Notes under the pieces: generated by a model
Database searches by the model: none
Told to the model about the DNA's origin: nothing
What the model saw: the letters and a program-made list of their open reading frames with translations, nothing else
In this document: positions 26,062 to 36,138 of the stretch, piece after piece
Numbering within the stretch: the stretch's first letter is position 1
How the letters are laid out: each line of letters begins with the position of its first letter
Assembly (NCBI GenBank): GCA_963840725.1
Contig: CAWIZY010000009.1
Span: 186,001-250,000, forward strand
Origin: CAVWDU01 sp963840725
GTDB taxonomy: Bacteria > Pseudomonadota > Gammaproteobacteria > Pseudomonadales > Halieaceae
DNA length: 64,000 nt
Direction of reading: 5' to 3'
Position numbers and translations under genes: made by a program

Positions 26062-26916
26062 ATGAATTCGCCTGACCTCGGCTATTTCCTCGGCTTGCCT
26101 GCCTGGAATTTTCCGGGCTGGCAGGGGCGCTATTTCCCCCGACCGGGGCGCGAGGAAACATCCCTGCAACACTACGCACGGGTGTTCAATACGGTCGAGG
26201 GCAACACCACCTTCTACCAGATTCCGGGCCCGGAGACGATCACGCGCTGGGGCGAGGCGGTCGCCGGCACCGGCTTCCGATTCAGTTTCAAGCTGCCGCG
26301 TAGCGTGACCCATCAGCGGCAAGCCAGCCTCACCGACCTTAAGGCGTTTCTGCGGGCGGTGGCGCCGCTGGAGGCGCACATGGGCCCGCTGCTGGTTCAG
26401 TGCCCGGCCAGTCTCGGGCCAGCCGGGTTGCCCGAACTGGAAGCGCTCATCAACCGCTTGCCGACCGCCTGGCCGAAGGCCGTCGAGGTCCGGCATCCCG
26501 CGTTTTTCCAGCGGCCGGATTTACTCGAATCGCTGCTGGAACGCACCGGTGCAGCGCGGGTCATGTTTGACAGCAGGCCTATCTACCAGGGCGATGGCGG
26601 GCATCCGGAAGTGCTGGCCGCGCGCCACAAGAAACCGGATGTGCCGTTGCTCGATACCGTTTACGGCGGCCTGGTCTACGCCCGTGTGGTTCTGCACCCC
26701 GACCCCGACAGCAACGCCCGCTTTGTGACGCAGTGGCTCGAGCGGGTGAAGGGCTACCTCTCCGCCGGTCACTCGGTCTACTTTATGATGCACTGCCCCA
26801 ACAACCTGCATTGCCCGGTCTACGCCGCTGAGTTTCACGGGGCACTTGCATCGCGCTGTGCCGGGCTTGCCGCGCTGCCACCGTGGCCTTTACCTCAACA
26901 GCAGCCCCTGTTCTGA
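26062..26916 (+). CDS. DUF72 family protein (YecE-like)
   Basis: 284 residues of the DUF72 TIM-barrel family. Typical landmarks are LGLPAWNFPGWQGRYFP, the FNTVEGNTTFYQIP motif, FRFSFKLPRSVTH, and AVEVRHPAF. The enzymatic role of DUF72 proteins is not established. DUF72 genes are often found near DUF2256 and photolyase-type genes; a DUF2256 gene lies 1.7 kb downstream. The C-terminal cysteine pair (HCPNNLHCP) is notable and could bind metal. Confidence 0.85.
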   Translation: MNSPDLGYFLGLPAWNFPGWQGRYFPRPGREETSLQHYARVFNTVEGNTTFYQIPGPETITRWGEAVAGTGFRFSFKLPRSVTHQRQASLTDLKAFLRAVAPLEAHMGPLLVQCPASLGPAGLPELEALINRLPTAWPKAVEVRHPAFFQRPDLLESLLERTGAARVMFDSRPIYQGDGGHPEVLAARHKKPDVPLLDTVYGGLVYARVVLHPDPDSNARFVTQWLERVKGYLSAGHSVYFMMHCPNNLHCPVYAAEFHGALASRCAGLAALPPWPLPQQQPLF

Positions 26917-27075
26917 TGGCCTGACCCGGCCTTCGGACGTTCGCCTGCCAGGATGATGCGCGTGACGAACCCCCGGGGCATTGCCGGCCGGTCGGGTCTG
27001 TGCTCATATGACAGGGTAAATCACCTGAGGAGCGCGCGCAGGGCGCTGCCGGCAGGTGGCGTCAGCGCCAGCCGG

Positions 27076-27429
27076 TCAGAAGGGGATGTCCGAATCGTCA
27101 TCGTCGGGCGGCAGGCCCGGGTCCTGTGCCCACCCGCCCGGGTCGCCACCACTGCTGCCGCCGTCGTCAACCACGACGCGCCAGCCCTGCAGATTGTTGA
27201 AGTAGCGGCCGTTGTATTCGCGGCCGCGGATATCGAAGGTCACGGTGACCTGCTGGCCCGGCTCCAGGTTGTCGAGCAGGCTCACCTTGTCCTGTACGAA
27301 TTCAAGGTTGATTTCCTGGGGGTACCGCCCGTCGTCGACCACGACGACCATTTCCCGTTTGGTGAACCCGCTGTCGAAGGTTCTGGGGTCCTGCAGCAGT
27401 TTGATCTTGCCGGTCAGTTCGTAGGCCAA
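27076..27429 (-). CDS. DUF3127 OB-fold protein, SSB-like
   Basis: I start at the TTG at 27429 because GGAGG sits nine bases before it and AYELTGKIKLLQD is the expected N-terminus; the upstream 40 residues of the open frame look spurious. 117 residues: a DUF3127 OB-fold (FTKREMVVVVDDGRYPQEIN, VTFDIRGREYNGRYFNNLQG) and a Gly-rich acidic tail ending DDDDSDIPF. That tail is exactly the type of C-terminal tip SSB uses to recruit partners. It probably binds nucleic acid or acts with SSB partners. Confidence 0.75.
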   Translation of the reverse strand: MAYELTGKIKLLQDPRTFDSGFTKREMVVVVDDGRYPQEINLEFVQDKVSLLDNLEPGQQVTVTFDIRGREYNGRYFNNLQGWRVVVDDGGSSGGDPGGWAQDPGLPPDDDDSDIPF

Positions 27430-27634
27430 GGCGTCAATCCTCCGTGTCGTTATGCCGCCCCGGGGGTCGGGGGCGGATTTCAGCCCGTCAGTGTGCCACG
27501 GCAACGAGCCCGGGTACAAAGCCTCGGTGAGACGGGATAAGCCCACCCGACGGCCAGGCGTCAGCCGGCGAGGGGAGGGTGGCGACGCGCTGTGTTATGG
27601 TAGCGGCGAATTAAATCCAGCCAGGAAAGGACCG

Positions 27635-28375
27635 ATGGACAAGCAACTGGCCGAGCTGAAGCGGCGGCTATCCAACGACGCGGACAGCGACGAGGCCGCG
27701 GCACTGATTCCCGCCGCGACCGTAGTGCTACTGCGCGACGGCGAGGAGGGCCTCGAAACCCTGATGTTGCGCAAAAACTCGAAGATTGCATTTGCCGGAA
27801 TGTGGGTATTCCCAGGCGGGCGCATCGACGCAACCGATGGCGACGACAAGGAGACGATGGAGACTCGGGCCAGGCGGGCCGCTGTGCGCGAGGCGGAAGA
27901 GGAGTGTGGACTGTGCGTGGCGCCGCAGCGCATGGCCTGGTTTTCTCACTGGACGCCGCCCGCGCTGGGGAACCGCCGGTTCGCCACCTGGTTCTTCGCC
28001 GCGCCCGCGCCGCCGGGCGAGGTGTGCGTGGACCAGGGCGAAATCACCGAAAGCCAGTGGATCGCCCCCGGCGAAGCGCTGGCGCGGCACACCCGAGGTG
28101 AGATCGAACTGGTGCCGCCGACCTATGTGACGCTGCACTACCTCAGCGCGCACAGGACGGTGGACGAGGCGCTGGCAGCCCTGGACCTGCAGACGCCGCG
28201 ATACTATGCCACCCGCATCGGTAAGAGCGGGGACGACCTTGTCGCGATGTGGGCGGGCGATGCGGGCTACGAAACTTCCGACCCGGATGTGCCTGGCCCC
28301 AGGCATCGATTGCAGATGGGGGCCGGGGGATTTCGGTTTGACGATTCGGGGGCTGAAGAACCGGCGGCTTCGTAA
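27635..28375 (+). CDS. NUDIX hydrolase
   Basis: 246 residues starting at the ATG behind AGGAAAGG; the upstream part of the frame is not coding. The Nudix box is recognisable, starting GGRIDATDG and ending RRAAVREAEEECGL with the catalytic glutamates; the loop before it is longer than in MutT, as in the CoA/NADH-type or RNA-associated groups. MLRKNSKIAFAGMWVFPGG precedes it. It hydrolyses a nucleoside-diphosphate-linked substrate; the substrate cannot be read from sequence. Confidence 0.85.
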   Translation: MDKQLAELKRRLSNDADSDEAAALIPAATVVLLRDGEEGLETLMLRKNSKIAFAGMWVFPGGRIDATDGDDKETMETRARRAAVREAEEECGLCVAPQRMAWFSHWTPPALGNRRFATWFFAAPAPPGEVCVDQGEITESQWIAPGEALARHTRGEIELVPPTYVTLHYLSAHRTVDEALAALDLQTPRYYATRIGKSGDDLVAMWAGDAGYETSDPDVPGPRHRLQMGAGGFRFDDSGAEEPAAS

Positions 28376-28592
28376 TCAAGGCGCTGGTCATTATACGCTC
28401 ATCACCGTATCACCCGGCGAATGAGTCCCGCCCGGGGGCGATGTGGTGGCGCCCGGCGATGGGCGCCCGGCGAGGGGCGCCCATCATGCAGTGCCGTCGC
28501 GGGTTCGCTATCCGGCTCTTGCATGCGAGGCCGACCGCCTGGCTCGCGATTTCTTACCACACCACCCCAGATATTGCGCCCGGCACAAGTAC

Positions 28593-28754
28593 ATGAAGAA
28601 GACCGATTTGCCCAGCAAGACCTGCCCCGTGTGCCAGCGCGATTTCACCTGGCGGCGCAAGTGGCGGCGGGACTGGGACAGCGTGCGCTACTGCTCGGAA
28701 CGTTGCCGGCGCCAACGACGATCGACGTCTTCGCCCGGTGATCAAGCGAAGTAG
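28593..28754 (+). CDS. DUF2256 zinc-ribbon protein
   Basis: A 53-residue protein, the normal DUF2256 length, shorter than the open frame that contains it. It has KTCPVCQRDFTWRRKWRRDW followed by YCSERCRRQRR, a four-cysteine treble-clef-like zinc site. Function unknown. No good ribosome site is visible before the ATG. DUF2256 often neighbours photolyase/cryptochrome and DUF72 genes; here DUF72 is close by. Confidence 0.8.
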   Translation: MKKTDLPSKTCPVCQRDFTWRRKWRRDWDSVRYCSERCRRQRRSTSSPGDQAK

Positions 28755-28996
28755 TGCGACGTCGCTTCCAAAATTTTCGCGGGGCGATTGCCAGAGTGTA
28801 ATGCACATCATGCCGCCGGAAAACGCGCGGCCTAAAATGGGGCGAGGCCCGCCTCCCGTGTGGTACATCATCATTCACGGCGTTACCATCGTGATCTGTG
28901 GTCACCAGTGAATCCAGAGGATGCTATGGCAGTCACACAATCGGGCAGGGCATGGCCGGAACCGCGTGAGTAAGGTAGCGGCGAGGGTGGCGGCGC

Positions 28997-29593
28997 TTGC
29001 CTGATGCCCGCGTAATTTTTTCTGACTCCGTGTTCCAGCGCGAGCTGGCGGCCGCCGCGTCAGAGATGGAGAAGACGCCCGCGAAGGCTTCGCGCTATGC
29101 CCGGAAATGCCTGCGAGAGATCGAGGCCGATCCCCGGGAGGCGTGGATGCGTCCCGCCGCGCACCTCGGGCGGTTTGTCTACACGCGCAGTTATGCACGG
29201 GAACTCGACGTCAATCTCGACGCGCTGGACCGGCTGCGCGCCTTGTCAGAGGACCACCTGTTGTTGTTCCTGTGGTCGCACAAGTCGCACATGCACAGCT
29301 TTGTCTTCCTGCTTTCGCTGTACGATAACGACTTCCGGCCCACGCCGCTGATCTTCGCCGGGCTGAACATGAACTTCCTGGGCTTTGGTAGCCTGGCCCG
29401 GCGCATTGGGGCGATCTTCCTGCGTCGCAGTTTCAATGACGATCCAATCTACAAGCTTGTTTTCCGCAGCTATATCGATTTCCTGGTCGCCAATCGCATA
29501 CCGTTGTCCTGGTCTATTGAGGGCACACGCTCGCGCAATGTTTGCGGAACTCCAGGCCGAGCTGGCAGCCAGTCGGACCTGGCCGCCCGATGA
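28997..29593 (+). pseudogene. Glycerol-3-phosphate acyltransferase-like remnant
   Basis: About 180 codons match the central PlsB-type acyltransferase: RFVYTRSYARELDVNLDALD, LLFLWSHKSHMHSFVF, PLIFAGLNMNFLGFGSLARR, GAIFLRRSFNDD, LSWSIEGTRSR. The catalytic HxxxxD motif is altered to HKSHMH, lacking the Asp. Right after EGTRSR (29535), where TGK and ~200 more residues should follow, the sequence jumps. In another frame a plausible protein tail (MFAELQAELAASRTWPPDE) ends shortly after. There is no proper N-terminus either. I read it as a decayed gene with an internal deletion. Confidence 0.65.
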
Positions 29594-29656
29594 AAAGTCG
29601 CAGGCGAGCGCGAGACTAAGCAAAAAACCGGCCCGGCCGTACAAAGCGGCCGACGA

Positions 29657-31294
29657 TCAGTCCAGCGTGGCGCTCACGGTAAACTGGCCGCCACCCCGAT
29701 AGGCGCGAACCATGACATAGTAATCGCCGGGGGGTACCGGCTCGATACGCAGCTTCTCGCTGGCTGAGCTGGTGTAGCCGCGATAGTCATACTCCTCAGT
29801 GGTCGGTGGCGCCCCGCGGCGGACGTAGAGATCGAAATCCGCATCCTGGGGACCGTCGAGGGCCACAGTCAGTGCGCTGCCGACGGTGAGCCGATAGGTC
29901 ACCGTGGATTCGCTCTCGGCGAGCCGGCCGGAAAGCGTCTGGCCAATAGCGAGTGGCTGTTCGTCCCGGCGATCCAGCAGGTCGACCAGCGCGTCTACAT
30001 CGATCACCCCGTAGCCGTGGTCGTAGTCGAAGCCCTGTGCCCCGAGATCGTTGGCGGAGCGGCGGATCAAGTTGCGCAGCTGGGCCGGCGATAACGCGGC
30101 CGCAGGGTAGCGACTGCGCACGGCAGCAACGACACCCGCGGCCACCGGGCAGGCCGCCGACGTCCCGCCGTCGACGTCGTTCGGATAGACCCCCGAGCCG
30201 GAAAAATGCGTGTAGGCGGCGATGTCCGGTTTGTCGGGCGTCAACCGGCCGGGACCCTGGGTGGAATAGCCCAGCCGCACGTCATCGACCGTTACCCCGG
30301 CCACACACAGCACACTGGCGCTGCTGTTGGCGCCGAAGATTCCCTCGCTGGTGGCGCCCTCGCAGCGCGAGTCCGCGCACTCGGCCCCGCAGTTCCCTGC
30401 CGCGAACAGAATATCGGCCCCGGCATCCTCCAGGCTTTCCACGACGATGTTGAATGGGTGGTCGGGGTTGTCGCTGTAGTTGCCGGGATGGCCGACGTCG
30501 AAGTCCCACGAGGGATGGAACATCCCCCAGCTGTTGTTGACCACGAGGGCCGGTGGCGGGTCATCCCCGGTCATGATCTCGAGCAGCCGGCTGAATGCGC
30601 GCACGGCGTCACTGAGGAAACCGTCCATCGCCGAGCCGCCCTGCGCCTGGGAGCGCAGCAGGGCGTAATCCAGCAGGGTGGTTTGCGGCGCGCTGATGCC
30701 GACATCGAACGCGCACATGGTGCCGTGGCCGACGGGCATTGCGCCAGGTACCGGCCCGGCGACGGGTGACCAGCTGCGTTCGGCATCGAACAGTGGTGAC
30801 TGCCCACGCCCGGCCAGGTGTTCGAGATTGACGCCGGTGTCGACGATCGCCGTGAGCACGTCGCTGCCGTCCATGCCACGGTTGTGCAGGGTGGCGACCG
30901 CCAGCCGGTTGGCGACGTCGTTGTGGTCGCCCACGGGTCCTGGCGGGCAGACGGCAAAGTGGCTGATCAGCGGGTCGGCGAACACGCCGAGGCAGTCGGG
31001 ATCTGCGTCCATCGTGGTGATCAGTCGCTCCAGCCCTTCATCGTCTTCGACCTCGCCGCGCAACAGGTAGGTGGATGCCTCGGGGGAGGTGTCGAAGGTG
31101 AAGAGACGGCCGACCTCGGTTGCCGCCACTGAGCGGCGGCGCTGTCGCGCAGGCACTTTCACCGGCGCGAAATCGGCATCGAGGCGAAATCCCTGCACGG
31201 CCTGTGCGCCCACGCTGGCCGCGCCGCCGCGAGTGACCATGTCGAGCTGGGGAGAGTGACGCATCTGTAGCAGAACGCGTATTTTTTCAGCCAT
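29657..31294 (-). CDS. Subtilisin-like serine peptidase (S8) with C-terminal PPC domain
   Basis: 545 residues. The catalytic triad is visible: Asp in AIVDTGVNLEHL (~residue 150), His in VGHGTMCAFDV (~190), Asn of the oxyanion hole in AAGNCG (~300) and Ser in GGTSAACPVAAG (~385). The first ~110 residues look like a propeptide (STYLLRGEVEDDEGLERL, CLGVFADP). The last ~90 form a PPC beta domain. There is no signal peptide, so it is cytoplasmic or exported by another route. A small gene lies 48 bases upstream on the same strand. Confidence 0.85.
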   Translation of the reverse strand: MAEKIRVLLQMRHSPQLDMVTRGGAASVGAQAVQGFRLDADFAPVKVPARQRRRSVAATEVGRLFTFDTSPEASTYLLRGEVEDDEGLERLITTMDADPDCLGVFADPLISHFAVCPPGPVGDHNDVANRLAVATLHNRGMDGSDVLTAIVDTGVNLEHLAGRGQSPLFDAERSWSPVAGPVPGAMPVGHGTMCAFDVGISAPQTTLLDYALLRSQAQGGSAMDGFLSDAVRAFSRLLEIMTGDDPPPALVVNNSWGMFHPSWDFDVGHPGNYSDNPDHPFNIVVESLEDAGADILFAAGNCGAECADSRCEGATSEGIFGANSSASVLCVAGVTVDDVRLGYSTQGPGRLTPDKPDIAAYTHFSGSGVYPNDVDGGTSAACPVAAGVVAAVRSRYPAAALSPAQLRNLIRRSANDLGAQGFDYDHGYGVIDVDALVDLLDRRDEQPLAIGQTLSGRLAESESTVTYRLTVGSALTVALDGPQDADFDLYVRRGAPPTTEEYDYRGYTSSASEKLRIEPVPPGDYYVMVRAYRGGGQFTVSATLD

Positions 31295-31342
31295 GTCGTT
31301 TTACCTCCGCTCTGGGTTAGCGAGCCGCCGCCGGAGAGCCCG

Positions 31343-31579
31343 CTAATCCATTGTGGAAATTCGCACGTCGCCGTGCACGGCCGTGACGTGCGAATCCTGT
31401 AGCAAGCGGTTCCGGTCAAGGTCGCCGTCGACCCGGATCACATACAGGTTGCGCCTGGGACTGACGAGAACCAGGCCGTAATCCCGATCGACGGAAAGTT
31501 CCTTCAAAACGGGCAACGCACAGACGTACTCCAGCGTATTGTCCGGCGCAAGCAGTTCCAGTGTGATCAGACCCGGCAT
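31343..31579 (-). CDS. Small protein encoded with the S8 peptidase; possible propeptide/inhibitor-like
   Basis: 78 residues with GGAGGAG just before the ATG, so it is a real gene. Its second half (LYVIRVDGDLDRNRLLQD, VTAVHGDVRI) resembles the end of an I9-type subtilisin propeptide and the corresponding part of the neighbouring peptidase (YLLRGEV...VFADP). A role as a trans-acting chaperone or inhibitor of the peptidase is a guess from that resemblance and from co-transcription. Confidence 0.6.
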   Translation of the reverse strand: MPGLITLELLAPDNTLEYVCALPVLKELSVDRDYGLVLVSPRRNLYVIRVDGDLDRNRLLQDSHVTAVHGDVRISTMD

Positions 31580-31685
31580 CGCGGCTCCTCCGCAACAGGT
31601 ATAGACCGAAGGACAGATTCATGCAATCCGGGCGTTATACCATTAAAGAATATAGCGCTCCTATCCATGCCGGCGAATTGGCGCA

Positions 31686-33492
31686 ATGAAGCGCCGGGCA
31701 GCGATTGTGCGGGCCCGCACAGGCGTGTATGTTAAGCGAATGAGGAAGCGGTGCAGTCTTGCCGAATCCCCTGTCCGGGGCGGTCTGGAAACGGGGCAGT
31801 ACAGGTGGTGGCGCGCCTGCGTAGTCCTGCTCGCCATGGTGTGTGTGCCTCCGGTGCTGGCCGAAACCCCCACGTGCGTCTCGCCGCCGCCGCAGTCGGA
31901 GATCGGATCAATTCCGCTTTATCCCGTCGCAAGCGCATGAAGCGTTTGCCGAGCAGATACCCACCGGCACCCGAATCGGTACGATCCACGTGCGGCGGTT
32001 CCGCGTTTTCAATCCCGAGGATCCGCAGGAGTCCAACTGGCTATTCCGCTGGGCGAACGATTTCCACAGCCTGACCCGCGAGTGGGTTGTGCGCGACCAG
32101 CTCCTGTTGCAGGAGGGGGATGCGTACAACGTCGCGCGGGTGCGGGAGTCCGAGAGACTGCTGCGCAACCTCAAGTTCCTGTTCGATGCCACGGTGCGGC
32201 CATCGCGCTGGTGCGGGGATACCGTGGACCTCGAGGTGATTACCCGGGATATCTGGACCTTCTGGCCCACGGTGTCATTCACCCGCAGCGGCGGCGCCAA
32301 CGATTATTCATTCGGGTTTCGCGACACCAATTTCCTCGGCACAGGCAAGCAGGTGCAGGTCCGCCACGAGAGCGATCTCGAGCGCAGCGGCAACACACTG
32401 GTCTATTCCGATCCCGCCGTGTTCGGGAGTCGCTGGCGCGTCCGGCTTGCGCTCACCGACAACGACGATGGCTACGACCGGGCGTTGCGCCTGAACCGCC
32501 CGTTTTTCTCGGTCTACGAGCAATGGTCGGCGGGGGCAGCTGTCGAGCAGCAATTGCTGGAGGAGAATATCTGGTTCCGGGGCGATGAGGTGGCCGAGTT
32601 CGACCACCAGCGCGAGCGCGTGCAGGCGCTGGGCGGATGGGCTTTGCACACGGAGGAGGCCAAACAGGTCGGTCGTTTGCGCTTTGGCTATATCTATGAA
32701 GAGCACGAGTTCGCGTTCAGCGATTCGGATATTCCACCGCCTGAGCTGCCGGAGGATCGCACAGTCAGCTACCCGTTCATCGGCTATGAATCGCTGGAGG
32801 ACGAGTTTGCCGAGGTGCTCAATTTCAATTACCTGGGCAGAACTGAAGACCTCTACGTCGGCGAACGTTATCACATCAATGTGGGATGGTCGGACGACAG
32901 CCTGGGTGCCACCCGAGACCAGCTGGCGATCGACGGCAGTTACGGTAATACGTTGTTGATCACGAATGATCGCTGGTGGGTCGTTGACGCCTGGGTGAAC
33001 GGCTTCTGGACCGTGGACGAGGAGGAGTTCGAGAACCTCTGGATCAGCGCCGAGACGCGTTACCTGCACCGCCAGTCTGAGAAATGGGCGGCGTTTGGCC
33101 GCTTTCGTGTCGATTACACCGACGGTCTCACCCTCGATAACCAGCTCACCCTGGGCGGTGATAACGGGCTTCGGGGATATGACCGCAACTACCAGACCGG
33201 TGATCGCTCCTTCGTGTTTAATCTCGAGCAGCGCTATTATTCCGACTGGCACCCGTTTCGCCTGGTGCGGGTTGGCCTGGCCGCGTTCCTGGATGTGGGG
33301 CGGGCGTGGTTCGACGACCGCGACAACGGCAGTAACGGCGGCACGCTGGCCAACGTGGGTATCGGCGTCCGCCTGAATTCGAGCCGGGCACAGAAGAGTT
33401 CAGTGGTCCATCTCGACCTGGCGTTTCCACTGGTTACGGATGACGACGTGGATGAGGTCCAGTTTCTGATCCGGGTGCGGGATACGTTTTAG
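31686..33492 (+). CDS. Outer-membrane beta-barrel protein of the BamA/D15 surface-antigen type (one frameshift)
   Basis: The signal peptide (RACVVLLAMVCVPPVLAETPT) is read in the frame from 31686. Around 31905-31930 the frame shifts, and the mature protein continues to 33492 starting at FIPSQAHEAFAEQIPTGTRI. It has one POTRA-like segment (RESERLLRNLKFLFDATVRP) and a long barrel with many aromatic-ended strands. Near the C-terminus is LGGDNGLRGYDRNYQTGDRS, the surface-antigen signature, and it ends with Phe (FLIRVRDTF). Without the frameshift it would be ~600 residues. Function beyond outer-membrane insertion or transport is unknown. Confidence 0.75.
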
Positions 33493-33581
33493 CAGGGCTG
33501 GCCGCCATGTTTCACCGGCACTGCGACGCTGCAACCGCCGATTCACGCGGGTTTAACACATTACCTACAGGAGCTAACACT

Positions 33582-33968
33582 ATGCAGGAACTGGCGATGG
33601 ATGAATCGCTCAACGTGTTCGGTCTGGCGCTTGAACCCTGCGGCCAGTCGCCACTCACTGGTTTTTTTCGCGACGGGAGCTGCAACACCTGCGACCAGGA
33701 CGGTGGGTCCCATACCATTTGTGTGGAGATATCGGCAGAGTTTCTGGCGTGTTCACGGGAACGAGGTAACGATCTGAGCAGTCCCGTCCCTGCGTTTGGG
33801 TTCCCCGGCCTTAACCCCGGCGATCGGTGGTGTGTGTGCGCGTCGCGGTGGTTGGAGGCCCATGAACAGGGTGCTGCGCCACCGGTATTCCTCCGTCGTA
33901 CCCATCAACGGGCTCTGGAGATCGTTCCGCTGGACGTACTGCGTCGTTACGCGGCCGATCTGAACTAG
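33582..33968 (+). CDS. DUF2237 family protein
   Basis: 128 residues from the ATG behind AGGAG. It has the complete DUF2237 pattern: GLALEPCGQSPLTGFFRDGS, CNTCDQDGGSHTICVEI, SRERGNDLSSPVPAFGFPGL, NPGDRWCVCASRWLEA and HQRALEIVPLDVL. The conserved cysteines suggest metal binding. No biochemical function is known for the family. Confidence 0.88.
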   Translation: MQELAMDESLNVFGLALEPCGQSPLTGFFRDGSCNTCDQDGGSHTICVEISAEFLACSRERGNDLSSPVPAFGFPGLNPGDRWCVCASRWLEAHEQGAAPPVFLRRTHQRALEIVPLDVLRRYAADLN

Positions 33969-34041
33969 CCTGGTCGCCCGCCGATTTTCGTGGCGAGGGT
34001 ACCGCGGCGAGAGTGTGGGCAGGCCCCGGCAGGGCCAGCGC

Positions 34042-36138
34042 TCAGTAACGCCAGGTCAGCGACAACCGTGCCATGCGGGGTTCCAGCACGTGGTAGTGCT
34101 GATCCTCGACACCACCGGTGGGCTCGCCCGGCAGCCGCGACGCGTAGAAGTAGTCGATATCGTGGTCGTTGCTGTCAGTCAGGTTGAGGAAGTCCGCGTG
34201 CAGGTCCAGCTGCCGCCAGCGATACCCCAGCCTCAGGTTCATCGAACTGGTACTGTCGGACATGACGCTGCCGTCCTCGGTGAGGGGGCGTTCACCGAAA
34301 TAGCGCCATCGCAGACTGCCGAACCAGCCCTCACCGTCATCGAAGCTGATGCCGGCCTGCAGCACGTGCTCCAGCGAACCCGGAATTTCGTCGCCCTCCG
34401 GGGCGCTTTCGCTGAATTTTGCGTCGGTCCAGGCGTACTCGAGGTCCAGGGTCCAGTCATCGAGAAGGTAATAGTAGAGTGTCAACTCTGCGCCGATGCG
34501 CTCGCTGGCTCGGGTGGCCTCGGTGTTTCCCGCATCCCCAACGAACAGCAGCTCGCTGTCGAGCTCCAGGTACCAGAACGCAGCGGACGCATTGAGTTTA
34601 TCAGTCCAGAAAGCCCGGGCGCCAATTTCTCCGCCGAGTGACTGTACGAGCGGGTCCACGGTTCTGATGGGCGACCCATCCGCAGGGTCTACACGTGTGG
34701 TCGTACCACGGGCGTCATTGGAGTGATAGCCCTGGCCGATTGAAGCGTAGGTCTCCCAATTGTCATTGATGGTGTAGATCACGCTAGCGTTCAGTGATAG
34801 CAGGTCATCACTTTCGCTGCCACCATTCTCGGCCAAATCCACGCCGTTGACGTTGCGTCCGATGCGGCTGTCGACATCGAAACTGAAATAGTCGTAGCGG
34901 GCGCCGAGTTGTGTGCGCCAGTGATGGTTCCATCGCCGTTCGAATTCGTAGAATACGCCGACGCTGTACTCGTCCACCTCGTCGCTGCGAACCGCACCGA
35001 TCTGTCGACGTCGATCACTCTTGTAGAGTGCGACCTCGTCGATAGCATCGTAGCGCACCTCGGCTCCTACCCGGTGCCCGATGCCATTTTGTCGGTCGGG
35101 GTTGCCGAATTGGTAGTCCGCCTGCCCCCCGAAAATCCAGCGATCATCCACCTGCTGGAACTGATCGCCATTGTCCGGGTCGTCGAGGAGGTAAGTGAAG
35201 TTCGACCACAGATCGAGTTCGTAGTCTATCGCGTAGGCGGTGAGGTTAAACCGTTCGGTCCGGAAATTGGCGCTCAGGCTGTAGCGGCTGGACTCGCCAC
35301 CCACCGTTCTGTCCAGGGAGCCCAGTTCATCGATCAGGCCCTGGTCGACGGCCCTCGCGGGTATCTGGTCCGCGCTGTTCCAGCTGTTGTCGTAGCCCAT
35401 TCCTGTAATCGATAGCCTGCCGGCGCCCAGCTCGGTGGTATATTTCAGGAGCCCGTTGACCTTGTCGAGATCCTCATCGATGTCAGACCAGGGGCCATCG
35501 TAGCGATTGACCTCCAGTGCGTAGGCGATTTCCCCGTTTTCTGTGGCGATGCTGTCCAGCGCCACAAGCCGCAGGAAATCGTATTCCCCTACCGTGGCAA
35601 CCAGTCTGCCGCTGTCGACGCGTTCCGCCGTGCGCATGGACGCCGCCCCCACACTGCTGAAATCCCCCTGGCTGGCGTAGTGGGAGCCCTTTTTGTACTC
35701 GAGAGTGGCAATGGTCTCAGGGATGATAAAATTGAGGTCGGTATAGCCCTGCCCGTGACCATGGGTACGCATGTTGACCGGCATGCCATCCACCCAGGTG
35801 GCGAAATCGGTCCCGTGGTCGAGATTGAAACCCCGCAGGAAATACTGGTTGGCCTTGCCGGTGCCCGAGTGCTGGGTCACGATCATGCCCGGCACCAGTT
35901 CGAGAATTTCTCCGGTGCGCAGCAGGGGGCGAATGTTGATTTCCTGTTGGCCGACCACGCCCTCCGACGAACTTACCGCCTCGCCGACGAGATTGATGCG
36001 CCGCCCCAGAACCTGAACTTCCTCGAGTTCGTGTGCGGCCGCGAGCTCGGCGCCGATCGCGAGCAGCAACGCTATTGAGCATATTGAAACGCAGGCAGGG
36101 TCCCTCTGTGGACGTCGGCTCGCTGCTGTAAAAACCAT
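34042..36138 (-). CDS. TonB-dependent outer-membrane receptor with a His-rich plug motif
   Basis: 698 residues starting at the ATG behind GAGGAAG. Signal peptide (SICSIALLLAIGAELAAAHE), TonB-box-like LEEVQVLG, plug domain (TGEILELVPGMIVTQHSGTG, NQYFLRGFNLDHGTDFATWV) with the unusual THGHGQGY, and a 22-strand type barrel ending LSLTWRY with aromatic Tyr. Receptors with this His motif often occur with HupE/UreJ proteins; one is encoded 4 kb away. It is divergent from nothing and upstream of the NRPS cluster. Transport of a metal or metallophore is likely; the substrate is inferred only. Confidence 0.88.
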   Translation of the reverse strand: MVFTAASRRPQRDPACVSICSIALLLAIGAELAAAHELEEVQVLGRRINLVGEAVSSSEGVVGQQEINIRPLLRTGEILELVPGMIVTQHSGTGKANQYFLRGFNLDHGTDFATWVDGMPVNMRTHGHGQGYTDLNFIIPETIATLEYKKGSHYASQGDFSSVGAASMRTAERVDSGRLVATVGEYDFLRLVALDSIATENGEIAYALEVNRYDGPWSDIDEDLDKVNGLLKYTTELGAGRLSITGMGYDNSWNSADQIPARAVDQGLIDELGSLDRTVGGESSRYSLSANFRTERFNLTAYAIDYELDLWSNFTYLLDDPDNGDQFQQVDDRWIFGGQADYQFGNPDRQNGIGHRVGAEVRYDAIDEVALYKSDRRRQIGAVRSDEVDEYSVGVFYEFERRWNHHWRTQLGARYDYFSFDVDSRIGRNVNGVDLAENGGSESDDLLSLNASVIYTINDNWETYASIGQGYHSNDARGTTTRVDPADGSPIRTVDPLVQSLGGEIGARAFWTDKLNASAAFWYLELDSELLFVGDAGNTEATRASERIGAELTLYYYLLDDWTLDLEYAWTDAKFSESAPEGDEIPGSLEHVLQAGISFDDGEGWFGSLRWRYFGERPLTEDGSVMSDSTSSMNLRLGYRWRQLDLHADFLNLTDSNDHDIDYFYASRLPGEPTGGVEDQHYHVLEPRMARLSLTWRY

